A stretch of 32,643 nucleotides of DNA from Pararhizobium mangrovi (GCF_006516965.1 NZ_VHLH01000039.1:1-32643), one strand, 5' to 3'; counted from the first letter of the stretch, positions 1 to 7,950 are shown. Notes: generated by a model from the letters alone, not told the origin. Made by a program: numbers and translations.

Positions 1-31
1 CACCAGCCTCCCATCCGGCCAGAAGCTTGAA

Positions 32-910
32 TCAGAAAACAGCGGCAGACGGAATCCTGGACCGATTCACGAAGCTCGGATCACGCTCTAGAACCACGCT
101 TAACCGCAAGCGCATTTCAATTCCAGTCTTCAGGCGAACCTCGACATGCTCCCGGTCAATTGCCTCTAAAAATCGTTCGTCTGCCATCTTCGCAGTGAAC
201 TCAGGCATGCCGTTAGCAGGCTGGAATTTCCAAGTTCTCGGTGTTCTCAACAGAACCGGCGAAATCAGGGTGACGTCAACGGTCTCTTCTATTGTTCTCT
301 TTTGACCTTCGTTTACGGCATCATCCTGAAGATCCCACAATCCGCCGCGTTCAGCAAATTCGTTGCTCGGAATAATGATGGTGGGCTTGATGTTCGGGCT
401 TTCGGATGCACCGACCCCTTTGATGCTAGGATCTTTCTCTAGAAGATTGAAAAAGTCCCTCCGCGGCGTGGCAACCGATGGCTTATTTGCCGTTTGCTCC
501 GTCAATTCATCTAATCGCTCTCTATCTTCTTGGGATAGATTGACTACGTGGTCTCCAAAATAAAAGTCGTATGTCGGCACACCGGAAATTGGAACAAACA
601 CCGCCGCGGCGATGGCAAGCTTTCTTAATCGCGGATACTGGCCATATCCATCCTCAATACGCGCGGCATGTATTTCAAGCCATTCTAGTATAGTATTTAA
701 ACGGAGACTGCCTTCTTCGGCGTTTAGAAGATCAATCTTCACAGTCGCTTCAGGGTCAATCTCTCGTGCGGCGGCGCGCAGCGTTTCGACCCATTTTATC
801 GCGGCCGCGGCAACGACTTCCAAATCGGCTTTTTCGCCATCCCTTAGATCGAAATAAAGGCTTAACGCGCCCGGTTCTGGCGGCGCAGATGTCATTAAGC
901 TCTCTGTCAT
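32..910 (-). CDS. Unknown protein downstream of the phage repressor
   Basis: The product has 292 residues and I do not recognise its family. The N-terminal 90 residues are acidic and mostly helical. A hydrophobic stretch near residues 100-120 could be a buried strand-helix or one weak membrane segment. The C-terminal third is rich in beta-forming, charged residues. The start has a strong ribosome site (AGGAGGGG, about 4 nt before ATG at 910). The gene is 101 nt downstream of the repressor on the same strand, so it is probably transcribed in the lysogen. Codon use and base content are AT-richer than the replication and structural genes, which suggests separate acquisition. The position fits a lysogenic-conversion or superinfection-exclusion gene, but that is inference from context only. 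Confidence 0.75.
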   Translation of the reverse strand: MTESLMTSAPPEPGALSLYFDLRDGEKADLEVVAAAAIKWVETLRAAAREIDPEATVKIDLLNAEEGSLRLNTILEWLEIHAARIEDGYGQYPRLRKLAIAAAVFVPISGVPTYDFYFGDHVVNLSQEDRERLDELTEQTANKPSVATPRRDFFNLLEKDPSIKGVGASESPNIKPTIIIPSNEFAERGGLWDLQDDAVNEGQKRTIEETVDVTLISPVLLRTPRTWKFQPANGMPEFTAKMADERFLEAIDREHVEVRLKTGIEMRLRLSVVLERDPSFVNRSRIPSAAVF

Positions 911-1011
911 TTCCCCTCCTGCTGCCTTGGCCTCTTCCCCTTCAGCGACCGCGGCCGCTCTTCCTCCGAAGCGTCACTCCCTCCCCAAGCATTCGGTGAA
1001 CCGGGCAGGGG

Positions 1012-1722
1012 TCATCGCGCGTCGTATTTCCCGACAACTCGATGACAGACCGGCCATTCCTTGCGGAACTCACTGTACTCCTTCAGCGGGTTGTACTGCT
1101 GAAGGTGCCATTCCTGATCGGTCCAGCCGTTCAATTGCTTGACGATCGCCTCAGACTCCTGGCCGTTCGGCGGTGTGTGGTAGAGTACATGGTTCTTCTG
1201 GCGCGCCGGCGGTAAGTGAGGGTTCACGAGCGCCGTGTCGCCAGGCCAGAACGCCGGCACCATGCTCTCGCCGGTCAGCAGCAGGCCGTAGCCGCCTTTG
1301 ACGTTCTCGAGGATTGCCGGCCGCTTAACGTGGTCGATCGCATCGAAGGTGATGATGACGTGGCCTTCGCCGCCCATCGCTGCAGCATAGACCGGCAACA
1401 TGGTGCGGCCCACGAGCTCCTTGCCCGGGATTGGGTCGGGTGTGAAAATGTCGCTGTGTTTCGTTGCGGACTTGGCAGCTACCGGCGGGGTGTCGCCAGT
1501 GCCGTTGTAAAGCCAATCCAGACTTACACCCGATAGCGAACTGATCGTCCGTAAATTCGCGCTGTCGATGCCGCCGCCGAGTTCCCAATTCCCGACAGCG
1601 CCGCGCGTGACGCCGTTTCCCACTCGTTTTGCAAACTCCTCTTGCGAGCGAATTTTCAAAACATCTTTGCGCACGTAGCGGATGCGCTTCCCGCGCTCTT
1701 TGTCTTTCGGCGGCTGGCTCAT
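1012..1722 (-). CDS. CI-like phage repressor (XRE helix-turn-helix plus S24 peptidase domain)
   Basis: This is the probable prophage repressor, which binds the operators beside it and holds the lytic genes off. Residues 10-75 form an XRE-type helix-turn-helix (RGAVGNWELG lies in the recognition region). Residues 105-230 match the LexA/CI S24 fold, with nucleophile Ser153 in GESMVPAF and general base Lys195 in AIVKQLNG. The expected scissile Ala-Gly about 40 residues before the serine is not obvious; the region reads AAAMGGEG, so self-cleavage is uncertain. The gene is transcribed leftward, divergently from the Cro-like gene, across a 66-84 nt control region. Length of 236 residues is normal for the family. 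Confidence 0.93.
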   Translation of the reverse strand: MSQPPKDKERGKRIRYVRKDVLKIRSQEEFAKRVGNGVTRGAVGNWELGGGIDSANLRTISSLSGVSLDWLYNGTGDTPPVAAKSATKHSDIFTPDPIPGKELVGRTMLPVYAAAMGGEGHVIITFDAIDHVKRPAILENVKGGYGLLLTGESMVPAFWPGDTALVNPHLPPARQKNHVLYHTPPNGQESEAIVKQLNGWTDQEWHLQQYNPLKEYSEFRKEWPVCHRVVGKYDAR

Positions 1723-1750
1723 GCTGCAACCATGCAGGAAGAAAGGCGCG

Positions 1751-1806
1751 CTTTCACCGAAAGAGATGCTTGCAAAATATAGAAAGCTGTGCTTTCAAAT
1801 GAAAGC
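1751..1806. promoter_or_regulatory. Repressor/Cro operator cluster with GAAAGC half-sites
   Basis: Three palindromes share one half-site: CTTTCACCGAAAG (1751-1763), GAAAGCTGTGCTTTC (1783-1797) and GCTTTCAAATGAAAGC (1791-1806). The last two overlap and share the GCTTTC half. They fill the gap between the divergent repressor and cro-like genes. A TATAGA hexamer at 1778-1783 is a possible rightward -10 element touching the middle operator. The layout is that of a lambda-type switch; which protein prefers which site cannot be read from sequence. Confidence 0.8.
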
Positions 1807-2016
1807 ATGGAAAACGCTCTTTGCATCGCGAAGCTGAAGGCGGGCGGTAACACCGGTCTCGCGAAAGCGCTCGGCAACATTTCACCTCAAGCGATCGGGC
1901 AATGGCGGCGCGTGCCGGCCGAGCGCGTACTGAATGTCGAGGCAGTTACGGGTATCTCACGCCACGAGCTAAGACCTGACATTTACGGTCCTTCCGAGAC
2001 CGAGCAGGCGGTGTAG
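1807..2016 (+). CDS. Cro/YdaS-like helix-turn-helix regulator
   Basis: The product is a small DNA-binding protein of 69 residues of the Cro/YdaS type, expected to oppose the repressor and start the early operon. Residues 10-50 form a helix-turn-helix ([16 protein letters not shown]), and the tail LRPDIYGP is the usual ending of this family. I chose ATG 1807 because family members normally begin M-x-N-A-L and because this leaves the operators outside the coding region. An in-frame GTG at 1789 would add six residues. Neither start has a well-spaced ribosome site. It is the first gene of the rightward operon. Confidence 0.85.
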   Translation: MENALCIAKLKAGGNTGLAKALGNISPQAIGQWRRVPAERVLNVEAVTGISRHELRPDIYGPSETEQAV

Positions 2017-2018
2017 CA

Positions 2019-2825
2019 ATGAGCAACCTCGCCGGCGATCATCTGCGATCTTTCATCGAGCGCATCGAACGCCTCGAGGAAGAGATCCGCGATCTGAACT
2101 CCGACAAGTCGGACATCTACAAGGAAGCCAAGGGGCAGGGCTTCGACGCGAAGATCATGCGCAAGGTCGTGGCGGCGCGAAAGCTCGACCCGAGCGAGCG
2201 CGACGAGAACGACGCGTTGTTCGACACCTACATGCACGCTCTCGGCCACGGCTCTCACGCGGGCGTGCCCGTGCACTCGCGAGAGGAAACGCCGGGGCAC
2301 GACGCCGAGACAGGCGAAATCAAGGAATCGGACCCGGACTCGACATCCGGCCTCCACTCGTCCGCTGCGCACGAGCCCGATGAAAGCGCAGCACCCATTT
2401 CGACCGGCCCGCACCTTTCGGCGGTTCCCGGCGGCGAACCGAGCGTACCAACCCCCGATGCCGATGGCGCAAAAATGGCGAGCGGGTTCAGCGCTTGCCA
2501 GGCCGGGTCCGGCGAAATGCCGAAGACCGAAAGCATCCAATCGGAGGATGCCGCCACCAATCAGCCGGAAACGGCAACGAAGAGCGGAGTGGGACCGCTC
2601 CCCGGCGAAACCGTAGCCGAAGGCCCCCACAAAGCGGTGACTTCGCAGGGGGGAGAGAACCATGCACCTCAATTCGAAAACCCGCGCTGCCAGACGCCGG
2701 ATGCCTGCCAGTACGCGCATTCCTACAACACCTGCCACGAATGCATCATGGCATGGGCGCAGCGGCCGAAGGATGAGCAATCTCGGCTCTGGCAGGAAGC
2801 CAAGGCGAAGGCGGTGCCGGCATGA
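2019..2825 (+). CDS. GapR/DUF2312-domain protein with long linker and C-terminal cysteine motif
   Basis: Residues 1-77 match the DUF2312/GapR family: a coiled coil ([19 protein letters not shown]) followed by the typical [20 protein letters not shown] segment. GapR of Caulobacter is a nucleoid protein that binds overtwisted AT-rich DNA ahead of forks and transcription. Usual GapR proteins are about 80-90 residues, but this one has 268. Residues 80-220 are low complexity, rich in Ser, Pro, Glu and Gly, and look disordered. Residues 223-245 carry cysteines spaced C-x5-C-x8-C-x2-C with His residues, a possible zinc knuckle. It sits at the head of the early operon and its stop overlaps the next start (ATGA). 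A role in phage DNA replication or topology is inferred. Confidence 0.85.
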   Translation: MSNLAGDHLRSFIERIERLEEEIRDLNSDKSDIYKEAKGQGFDAKIMRKVVAARKLDPSERDENDALFDTYMHALGHGSHAGVPVHSREETPGHDAETGEIKESDPDSTSGLHSSAAHEPDESAAPISTGPHLSAVPGGEPSVPTPDADGAKMASGFSACQAGSGEMPKTESIQSEDAATNQPETATKSGVGPLPGETVAEGPHKAVTSQGGENHAPQFENPRCQTPDACQYAHSYNTCHECIMAWAQRPKDEQSRLWQEAKAKAVPA

Positions 2826-3016
2826 GCAACATCCGCCTTAAGACAGCACTCGGCCATATCGACCGCGCCTACGCGCTCGACCTCATGCGCGATCGCGGCA
2901 TGGATACCTACGACATCGCGGTGAAGATCGGAGCGACGGAAGGGGCGGTCTACCACGCGGTGAGCAGCGAGCGGACGAAGCGGCATCACGCTGCGCGCTC
3001 GGGGGAGGGTGCGTAG
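2822..3016 (+). CDS. Small helix-turn-helix-like protein
   Basis: The product has 64 residues. Residues 25-50 ([20 protein letters not shown]) have the spacing of a helix-turn-helix of the sigma-70 region 4 or resolvase type, with a basic His/Arg-rich tail. The ATG overlaps the stop of the GapR-domain gene (ATGA), and the stop directly abuts the next gene, so it belongs to the early operon. It may be a small regulator or DNA-binding accessory protein; the exact family is not recognised. Confidence 0.75.
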   Translation: MSNIRLKTALGHIDRAYALDLMRDRGMDTYDIAVKIGATEGAVYHAVSSERTKRHHAARSGEGA

Positions 3017-3712
3017 ATGCCAGCGTATCGTTCCAGCGCCGAGGCCGAGATCCGCGAACCCGTCGTTGCGCGACTGCGGGAGATCATTCCGGGCTGCCGC
3101 ATTATCCATGAGATCAACGCCTCGTCGTTCGGCAACCGCATCGACGTTCTCGTTGTTGGCGAAGACCGGATTGCCGCCGTCGAAATCAAAAGCGAGCGCG
3201 ACAAGCTGGACCGGTTGCCGGATCAGGTGCGCGCGATGAAACGCGTTGCGCATCGGACTTTCGCTGCGGTTCATGAGAAGTTTTTGAAGGACGCCCATGG
3301 TCAAGCGTTCCCTCCGAAAGAAGCTCGCCATGCAACGGTTTGGGTTTACCCGCGAGTTGGTCGTGTGGGTCATGTTGATTGCGGCATCGATTGGCACGAT
3401 CGGGACAAGTGGCTGAAGCGCAATCTTTGCCTGCCCTCCGATGCGATCTGGATGCTGTGGCGCGATGAGCTCCACGAAATCTGTCGTTCGATGGGCGTGC
3501 GTAGTGTTGCGAAGATGACGATGGAAGAGGCCATCGATTGCATCCGCTGGCACAAGAACGGCGCTGAAATCACCCGTCTCGTTTGCGCAACGCTCCGTGC
3601 GCGCAAGTGCGTCGAAGCCGACCCTGCGATTGTGGAAGAGCGGGCCGATGCAGAAAGTGCGGCGGTAGCATCGGCCCGCGCATCGGCTACCGACGAGGGT
3701 AGCAGCCGATGA
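3017..3712 (+). CDS. PD-(D/E)XK nuclease-like protein
   Basis: The N-terminal 80 residues fit a restriction-endonuclease-like core: RIDVLVV supplies the Asp, and AAVEIKSERDKLDRL supplies the E-x-K motif and a following helix with Asp/Gln (PDQVR). This pattern resembles MmcB-type and other VRR-like nuclease domains. The remainder (residues 100-200) contains several Trp and His residues and has no function I can name. The gene starts 1 nt after the preceding stop and has a GGGGGAGGG ribosome site. Given the replication operon, a role in repair or processing of phage DNA is inferred. Confidence 0.75.
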   Translation: MPAYRSSAEAEIREPVVARLREIIPGCRIIHEINASSFGNRIDVLVVGEDRIAAVEIKSERDKLDRLPDQVRAMKRVAHRTFAAVHEKFLKDAHGQAFPPKEARHATVWVYPRVGRVGHVDCGIDWHDRDKWLKRNLCLPSDAIWMLWRDELHEICRSMGVRSVAKMTMEEAIDCIRWHKNGAEITRLVCATLRARKCVEADPAIVEERADAESAAVASARASATDEGSSR

Positions 3713-3714
3713 CA

Positions 3715-3969
3715 TCAGAAATTCCAACAGCGCGCAGAGGCCCGATCCTCTCCTCTTTGCGCGCTTCTGCCGGCGGCGCGGAGGTCGTTTCCCTCCAGGC
3801 GGACCGCGCCGTCGGCGTTCAATCTCGCAATCAGTCTGTGCGCGGCAACGCCGATCGAAACGGCGGTCGAATTGTCGTTCGCAGGGCTGAGCAGGAACAA
3901 CCCGCAATCCCAACCGAGACTAAGCTGGCAGGCGAACGGCTCGGCGGGATTATCGGGGTTCAAGGTCAT
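3715..3969 (-). CDS. Possible small antisense-strand protein
   Basis: Between 3713 and 4018 no convincing rightward gene is visible. On the minus strand an 84-codon frame has GC-rich third positions and a balanced composition with Trp, Cys and Phe. It contains the PANDN motif that is common in rhizobial proteins. A GGAG lies about 12 nt before its ATG at 3969. A competing rightward frame (3709-4092) starts with an ATGA overlap but is Arg/Gly/Ser-rich, lacks aromatic residues apart from one Phe, and runs into the next gene. I favour the minus frame weakly; the stretch could also be non-coding. Confidence 0.35.
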   Translation of the reverse strand: MTLNPDNPAEPFACQLSLGWDCGLFLLSPANDNSTAVSIGVAAHRLIARLNADGAVRLEGNDLRAAGRSAQRGEDRASARCWNF

Positions 3970-4018
3970 GCTTCAGTCGCTCCGTCTAACACCTCGAAAG
4001 GTAACGACGGAGTGACCC

Positions 4019-4396
4019 ATGAACGTGGGAGAACGAGCCAAGGGCTTGGAAAATTCAGCCGAGGCCGAAGAGCAGGGGACCGAGGTGTCTAGCGTAGAGA
4101 CGGACGGCGATATCGCCGCAACCCTCATGGATCAGGTGATCGGGCAGCGCGGTATCCGCGAGCCGGTGAAGGCCATGTTGGAGCGTGCCTATCGGGATCT
4201 GAGCAGGCGAAGCCCTGAATGGACCAGGCGCCGCGTGCGTGCCGTCTTCAACCATGAAGCCAACCGGATCGAATACCGCGAGATCGAAGACATGCGCGCG
4301 GTGATCCAAGCGAGGGAGCGCCATGCGGCCTACCGGAAGGAAACCGCCCGTATTGCTCAGATGGCTGCCGTTCGAGAGGCGGCTCAAGATCGCTGA
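4019..4396 (+). CDS. Conserved-type phage early protein, function unknown
   Basis: The product has 125 residues with an acidic, flexible first 30 residues followed by a helical, strongly basic body (EWTRRRVRAVFNHEANRIEY) and a helical, charged C-terminus. Such a helical basic body suggests nucleic-acid contact, but I do not recognise the family. GGAG lies 7 nt before the ATG. The last quarter overlaps the small gene at 4323 in another frame. It belongs to the early replication operon. Confidence 0.75.
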   Translation: MNVGERAKGLENSAEAEEQGTEVSSVETDGDIAATLMDQVIGQRGIREPVKAMLERAYRDLSRRSPEWTRRRVRAVFNHEANRIEYREIEDMRAVIQARERHAAYRKETARIAQMAAVREAAQDR

Positions 4397-4475
4397 GTGG
4401 CTGCGGGAGAAAGCCGCCGGGCTGGCCGAATGGGTCTGTCCTGAGATTGCGCCTGTCGACGAGGAAGAACGATGA
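4323..4475 (+). CDS. 50-residue small protein
   Basis: A short frame of 50 codons starts at ATG 4323 with a good ribosome site (GAGGGAG, about 4 nt upstream) inside the end of the previous gene. It stops at 4475 so that its TGA overlaps the ATG of the DUF1064 gene (ATGA). Both overlaps match the coupling style of the whole operon. The peptide is amphipathic: a basic Pro/Arg start, then a Trp- and Leu-rich helix (RLKIAEWLREKAAGLAEWV) and an acidic tail. Function unknown. Confidence 0.65.
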   Translation: MRPTGRKPPVLLRWLPFERRLKIAEWLREKAAGLAEWVCPEIAPVDEEER

Positions 4476-4843
4476 CTGAGCGTATCTCGGCAGCCGAGGC
4501 ACGAGCGCAAGCTGGCAAGCGTCGAAGCAAGTACGGTAACCGGCGCTGCGAACTCGACGGCATCCGCTTCGATAGCAAAGCCGAGCGCGACTACTACGCA
4601 CGCCTCAAGCAGCGCGAGAAGGCCGGCGAGGTGGGCGGTGTCGAGCTACAGCGACCCTTCGCGATGATCGGCCCGGATGGGCGCTTGATCACGACCTACA
4701 AGGCCGACTTCGCTTTCTGGGACCATACGGCCGACCGCTTCCGCGTCATCGACGTGAAGGGCGTAGAGACGGCCGTCTTCAAGATCAAGCGCAAGATGAT
4801 GCGCTCTTTCCACGGCATCGAAGTGGAGGTGGTCAAGGCATGA
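4472..4843 (+). CDS. DUF1064 family protein (PD-(D/E)XK fold)
   Basis: This small phage protein of 123 residues fits DUF1064. Its signatures are KYGNRRCELDGIRFDSKAE near the N-terminus, YKADFAFWD in the middle, and VIDVKGVETAVFKIKRKMM, where Asp and the D-x-K pair form the predicted nuclease-like core. Members occur in phage replication modules and are thought to process DNA structures, perhaps as Holliday-junction or branch nucleases, though the substrate is not established. The ATG overlaps the previous stop, and its own TGA overlaps the next ATG. Confidence 0.88.
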   Translation: MTERISAAEARAQAGKRRSKYGNRRCELDGIRFDSKAERDYYARLKQREKAGEVGGVELQRPFAMIGPDGRLITTYKADFAFWDHTADRFRVIDVKGVETAVFKIKRKMMRSFHGIEVEVVKA

Positions 4844-5070
4844 CCGAACGTTTCCCAACCGACAATGAGCTGCAAAGCGCCTGGGACGACTACGTCTGCA
4901 TGCGCGACGAGGCCGAGCGCACGCGAAACCTGAACGACGGCATTCTCGCCGGCAAGCTGTGGCGCCGTTTCGTCTACCTGTTCGCGGACCCCGACAAAGT
5001 TCTGGCGGACAACACCGTGGTTCAGATGCCGACGGTCGGTGACCGGCAAGCACGGGGGCGCGCATCATGA
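4840..5070 (+). CDS. Small early protein, function unknown
   Basis: The product has 76 residues. It is acidic, with a helical first half (ELQSAWDDYVCMRDEAERTR) and a central LWRRFVYLF segment. It overlaps both neighbours by 4 nt (ATGA), so it is translated as part of the replication operon. No family is recognised. Confidence 0.75.
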   Translation: MTERFPTDNELQSAWDDYVCMRDEAERTRNLNDGILAGKLWRRFVYLFADPDKVLADNTVVQMPTVGDRQARGRAS

Positions 5071-5798
5071 GCGATTGGTACAAGATGAACCCTGTCGATT
5101 GGAACGAGGGCACGAACACCCTCTCGCTCGAGCAAGAGGCGGCATACCTTCGTATCTGCAACGCGATCTATATCGCGGGCGGCGCTATCGCCAACAACCC
5201 GTTCGTGGTCGCAGGCCTTCTCCGCTGCAACGATCGGAAGGCAAAACGGCTCGTCAGCGAGCTTGTCGAGGCCGAGAAGATCACGATCGAAGACGGTTCG
5301 ATTTCCAACCGACGTGCACTCGACGAGGTGTCGGCGCGCAGCCGGTTGTCAGCCGAACGCGAGTCGGCTGGCCGTCGGGGAGGCATCGAAAGTGGGAACG
5401 CTCGCCGTAAGTCTCTGAAAACAAACGAGCCGGATGAAGCAATTGCTTCAAGCAAAAGCGAACAGAGTAGAGAAGAGAAGAAGAGAGGAGAGGTAAAAGA
5501 AGAACCTAACGGTTCTTCCAAAAAGCGAGGATCAAGGTTGCCCGATGATTGGCACCCAGACATGGCCGTCGCGATCCGTGAAGGCTTGGAGCATTCCGAC
5601 GCGCTGAGGGAGGCGGACAAGTTTCGGGACCACTGGGTAGGGCAGCCGGGCCAGCGGGGCGTGAAGGCCGATTGGCAAGCCACGTGGCGCAATTGGGTTC
5701 GAAAAGCTGTCGACTATCGGCGTAGCCGGATGCCTGACGAGCGCCGTCGGGAAGAGCGCAAGCGGCAGGACGAAGATGCCTGGGCGGGTGTGCTCTGA
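5067..5798 (+). CDS. DUF1376 (YdaU-like) replication-associated protein
   Basis: Residues 1-100 match DUF1376: WYKMNPVDWNEGT, SLEQEAAYLRICNAIY and GLLRCNDRKAKRLV are its usual landmarks. The family resembles phage replication initiators with a winged-helix N-terminus. A Ser/Lys/Glu-rich linker (105-160) leads to a C-terminal domain with LPDDWHPD and FRDHWVGQPGQRGVKADWQA. Many phage replication proteins share this ending, thought to contact the helicase or its loader. Its stop overlaps the primase-helicase start (TGATG), consistent with joint action at the phage origin. Confidence 0.88.
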   Translation: MSDWYKMNPVDWNEGTNTLSLEQEAAYLRICNAIYIAGGAIANNPFVVAGLLRCNDRKAKRLVSELVEAEKITIEDGSISNRRALDEVSARSRLSAERESAGRRGGIESGNARRKSLKTNEPDEAIASSKSEQSREEKKRGEVKEEPNGSSKKRGSRLPDDWHPDMAVAIREGLEHSDALREADKFRDHWVGQPGQRGVKADWQATWRNWVRKAVDYRRSRMPDERRREERKRQDEDAWAGVL

Positions 5799-7603
5799 TG
5801 GCGGATATCGTCGAGATCAAGCGCATGCTCGCCGATCGGGCGCAGGCCGTTGCGGAGATGCTGCTACCGGGCGGCCGGAAGGAAAGCCAGGAATGGCGGG
5901 CGGGTTCGACGGCCGGCGAGAAGGGCCAGTCCCTTGGGGTCCATCTCAGCGGCCCGAAGGCGGGCATCTGGCAGGACTTTGCCACCGATGAGGGGGGCGA
6001 CCTCCTCGACCTCTGGATGGCGGTGAAGGGCGGCACGCTACTGGACGCTCTCAAGGACGCCTCGTCGTATCTCGGTGTCACGCATCCGGAGCCGTTCAAG
6101 GAACCGTCGAAGTCCTATCAGCGCCCCAAGCGGCCGGACTGCCGAAAGCCGGAAGCCAAGGTTCACGACTACCTTACCGTCGATCGCAATCTCCCCGGCT
6201 ATGTGCTCGACGCCTACAAGATCGGCGAGCGCGGCGACGAGATCCTGTTCCCGTTCATCCTGCCAGACGGCGTGCTGGCGTTGGCGAAAGCACGCAAGGC
6301 GGAGGCGAAAGCTTCCCCGAAGCCAACCGCAGGCAACTGCGAGCCGATCCTTTTCGGGTGGCAAGCCGTGCCGGCGAACGCTCGAGAGATCATCATCACG
6401 GAAGGCGAGATCGACGCCATGTCGTGGGCGGCCTACGGGCATGCGGCGATGTCGGTCCCGTTCGGCGGCGGCAAGGGCGCCAAGCAGCAATGGATCGAGA
6501 ACGAGTTCGACCGGCTTGCGCGGTTCGAAACGATCTATCTGTCGATGGACATGGACCCTACTGGCGAGGAGGCGGTCGCGGAGATCGTTTCTCGCTTGGG
6601 GCGCCATAGGTGCCGGGTTGTCGCGCTTCCGCTCAAGGACGCGAACGACTGCCTCGTCGAGGGCGTGACGCAAGCCGAGATGGACGATGCGCTGCGCACG
6701 GCCAAGACCATGGATCCCGAAGGGCTCCGGCGCGCCAGCGACTACCACGACAAGGTCGTACATCTGTTCTGGCCGGCCCATGAGGAGCGCGAGGGCTTCT
6801 CGACGCCGTACTCCAAGCTGATCGGGCGTCTGCATTTCCGGCCCGCCGAAATGACGCTGTGGAGCGGCGCCAGCGGATCCGGCAAGAGCCAGATGATTTC
6901 CGACTGCGTGCCGCATTGGGTGCGGGAGGGCAGCCGGGTTTGCGTCGCCAGTCTAGAGATGAAGGGCGAGCAGACTTTGCGCCGTATGGTCAAGCAGACG
7001 GGGGGCGTGGATCGGCCGACCGAGCCGTTCATCCGGCAGTGTCTCAACTACCTCGACCCCGGTCTCCTGATCTACGAGCGGGTCGGCAAGGCAGGCGTCC
7101 AGGCGCTCCTCGAAGTGTTCGAGTACGCCCGCGCAAAGTACGCCTGCGACCAGTTCGTCATCGACAGCCTCATGCGCATGGGCGTCGCGTCAGACGACTA
7201 TGTCGGCCAGGAAAAGGCGGTGTTCCAGATCGTCGATTGGGCGGTCGAGAAGGCCGTCCACGTTCATCTCGTCGCTCATGCCCGCAAAGGTGAGAAGGGC
7301 GGCGGCGCTCCTTCCCTCGAAGACGTCAAAGGCGCATCGGAGATCGGCTCCAACGCTTTCAATATTCTCACGATCTGGCGCGATCGGCAGCGTGAAGAGG
7401 ATATCCGCAAAGGCGGCGAGGGCGCAGACGAAAGCGACAAGCCCGGCGTCATCGTCAACGTCGCCAAGCAGCGCAACGGCGACTTCGAAGGCAAGGTCGG
7501 CCTGTGGTTCGACCAGGACACCTACCAATACCAATCGACACCCGACAAAGCGCAATGGCGCCGCAGCTTCATCGGGCGCGGGCAACAGGAAAGGGTCGCG
7601 TGA
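5798..7603 (+). CDS. Bifunctional DNA primase-helicase (Toprim plus DnaB-like)
   Basis: The product has 601 residues and joins a Toprim primase to a RecA/DnaB helicase core, as in T7 gp4-type proteins. Toprim motifs are ITEGEIDAM (about 200-208) and SMDMDPTGEEA (about 249-259). The helicase part has Walker A SGASGSGKS (about 355-363), Walker B FVIDSL (about 453-458) and a VAHARKGE sensor motif. The N-terminus contains GIWQDFATDEGGDLLDLW, like CHC2-type primases, but lacks the zinc-binding cysteine/histidine set, so template recognition may differ. It is expected to unwind and prime at the phage fork. Confidence 0.93.
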   Translation: MADIVEIKRMLADRAQAVAEMLLPGGRKESQEWRAGSTAGEKGQSLGVHLSGPKAGIWQDFATDEGGDLLDLWMAVKGGTLLDALKDASSYLGVTHPEPFKEPSKSYQRPKRPDCRKPEAKVHDYLTVDRNLPGYVLDAYKIGERGDEILFPFILPDGVLALAKARKAEAKASPKPTAGNCEPILFGWQAVPANAREIIITEGEIDAMSWAAYGHAAMSVPFGGGKGAKQQWIENEFDRLARFETIYLSMDMDPTGEEAVAEIVSRLGRHRCRVVALPLKDANDCLVEGVTQAEMDDALRTAKTMDPEGLRRASDYHDKVVHLFWPAHEEREGFSTPYSKLIGRLHFRPAEMTLWSGASGSGKSQMISDCVPHWVREGSRVCVASLEMKGEQTLRRMVKQTGGVDRPTEPFIRQCLNYLDPGLLIYERVGKAGVQALLEVFEYARAKYACDQFVIDSLMRMGVASDDYVGQEKAVFQIVDWAVEKAVHVHLVAHARKGEKGGGAPSLEDVKGASEIGSNAFNILTIWRDRQREEDIRKGGEGADESDKPGVIVNVAKQRNGDFEGKVGLWFDQDTYQYQSTPDKAQWRRSFIGRGQQERVA

Positions 7604-7950
7604 TGGATACCCAGATTGAACCCCCGACATGCCCATGCTGCGGCAAGCCGGTCGACAAGGTCGAGGTTGAGGCTTTGGAAGACGCGCCACTCTCGTACAC
7701 CCGCAAGTCGATCGTCCGCCGGCTGATCTCGGCATATCCGCGGATGGTCTCTGCCGAAACGCTGATGAACGCGATGTATGGCGGCGCACGGGAGCCGGAG
7801 AACGCCCGCTTGAGCCTGGCGGTCACGATGACGGCCATCCGCAAGATCCTTCGTCCGCACGGCTGGACCATTTCGCGATCTAAGGGCGGGCAGGCGAACA
7901 AGGGGTATTTCAAGCTCGAGCGCACAGATGCCGAAGCGGAGGCCGCATGA
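7603..7950 (+). CDS. Zinc-knuckle winged-helix protein
   Basis: The start at ATG 7603 overlaps the primase stop (TGATG) and gives 115 residues; an upstream GTG in frame would lie inside the primase gene. A short CPCCGKPV motif near residue 10 could bind zinc. Residues 40-108 read like an OmpR/PhoB-type winged helix: LISAYPRMVSAETLMNAMYG, then VTMTAIRKILRPHGWTI, ending GYFKLE. A role as a small transcription regulator of the early or late operon is inferred. Confidence 0.8.
   Translation: MDTQIEPPTCPCCGKPVDKVEVEALEDAPLSYTRKSIVRRLISAYPRMVSAETLMNAMYGGAREPENARLSLAVTMTAIRKILRPHGWTISRSKGGQANKGYFKLERTDAEAEAA

Noticed and set aside
3709-4092. Rightward frame with an ATGA overlap after the nuclease-like gene
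   Set aside because: Its product is Arg/Gly/Ser-rich, almost without aromatic residues, has only mixed third-position base use and runs 74 nt into the next gene.
7504-7602. Upstream GTG start for the winged-helix gene
   Set aside because: The extra 33 residues lie wholly inside the primase gene and are of poor composition; ATG 7603 in a TGATG overlap fits the operon.
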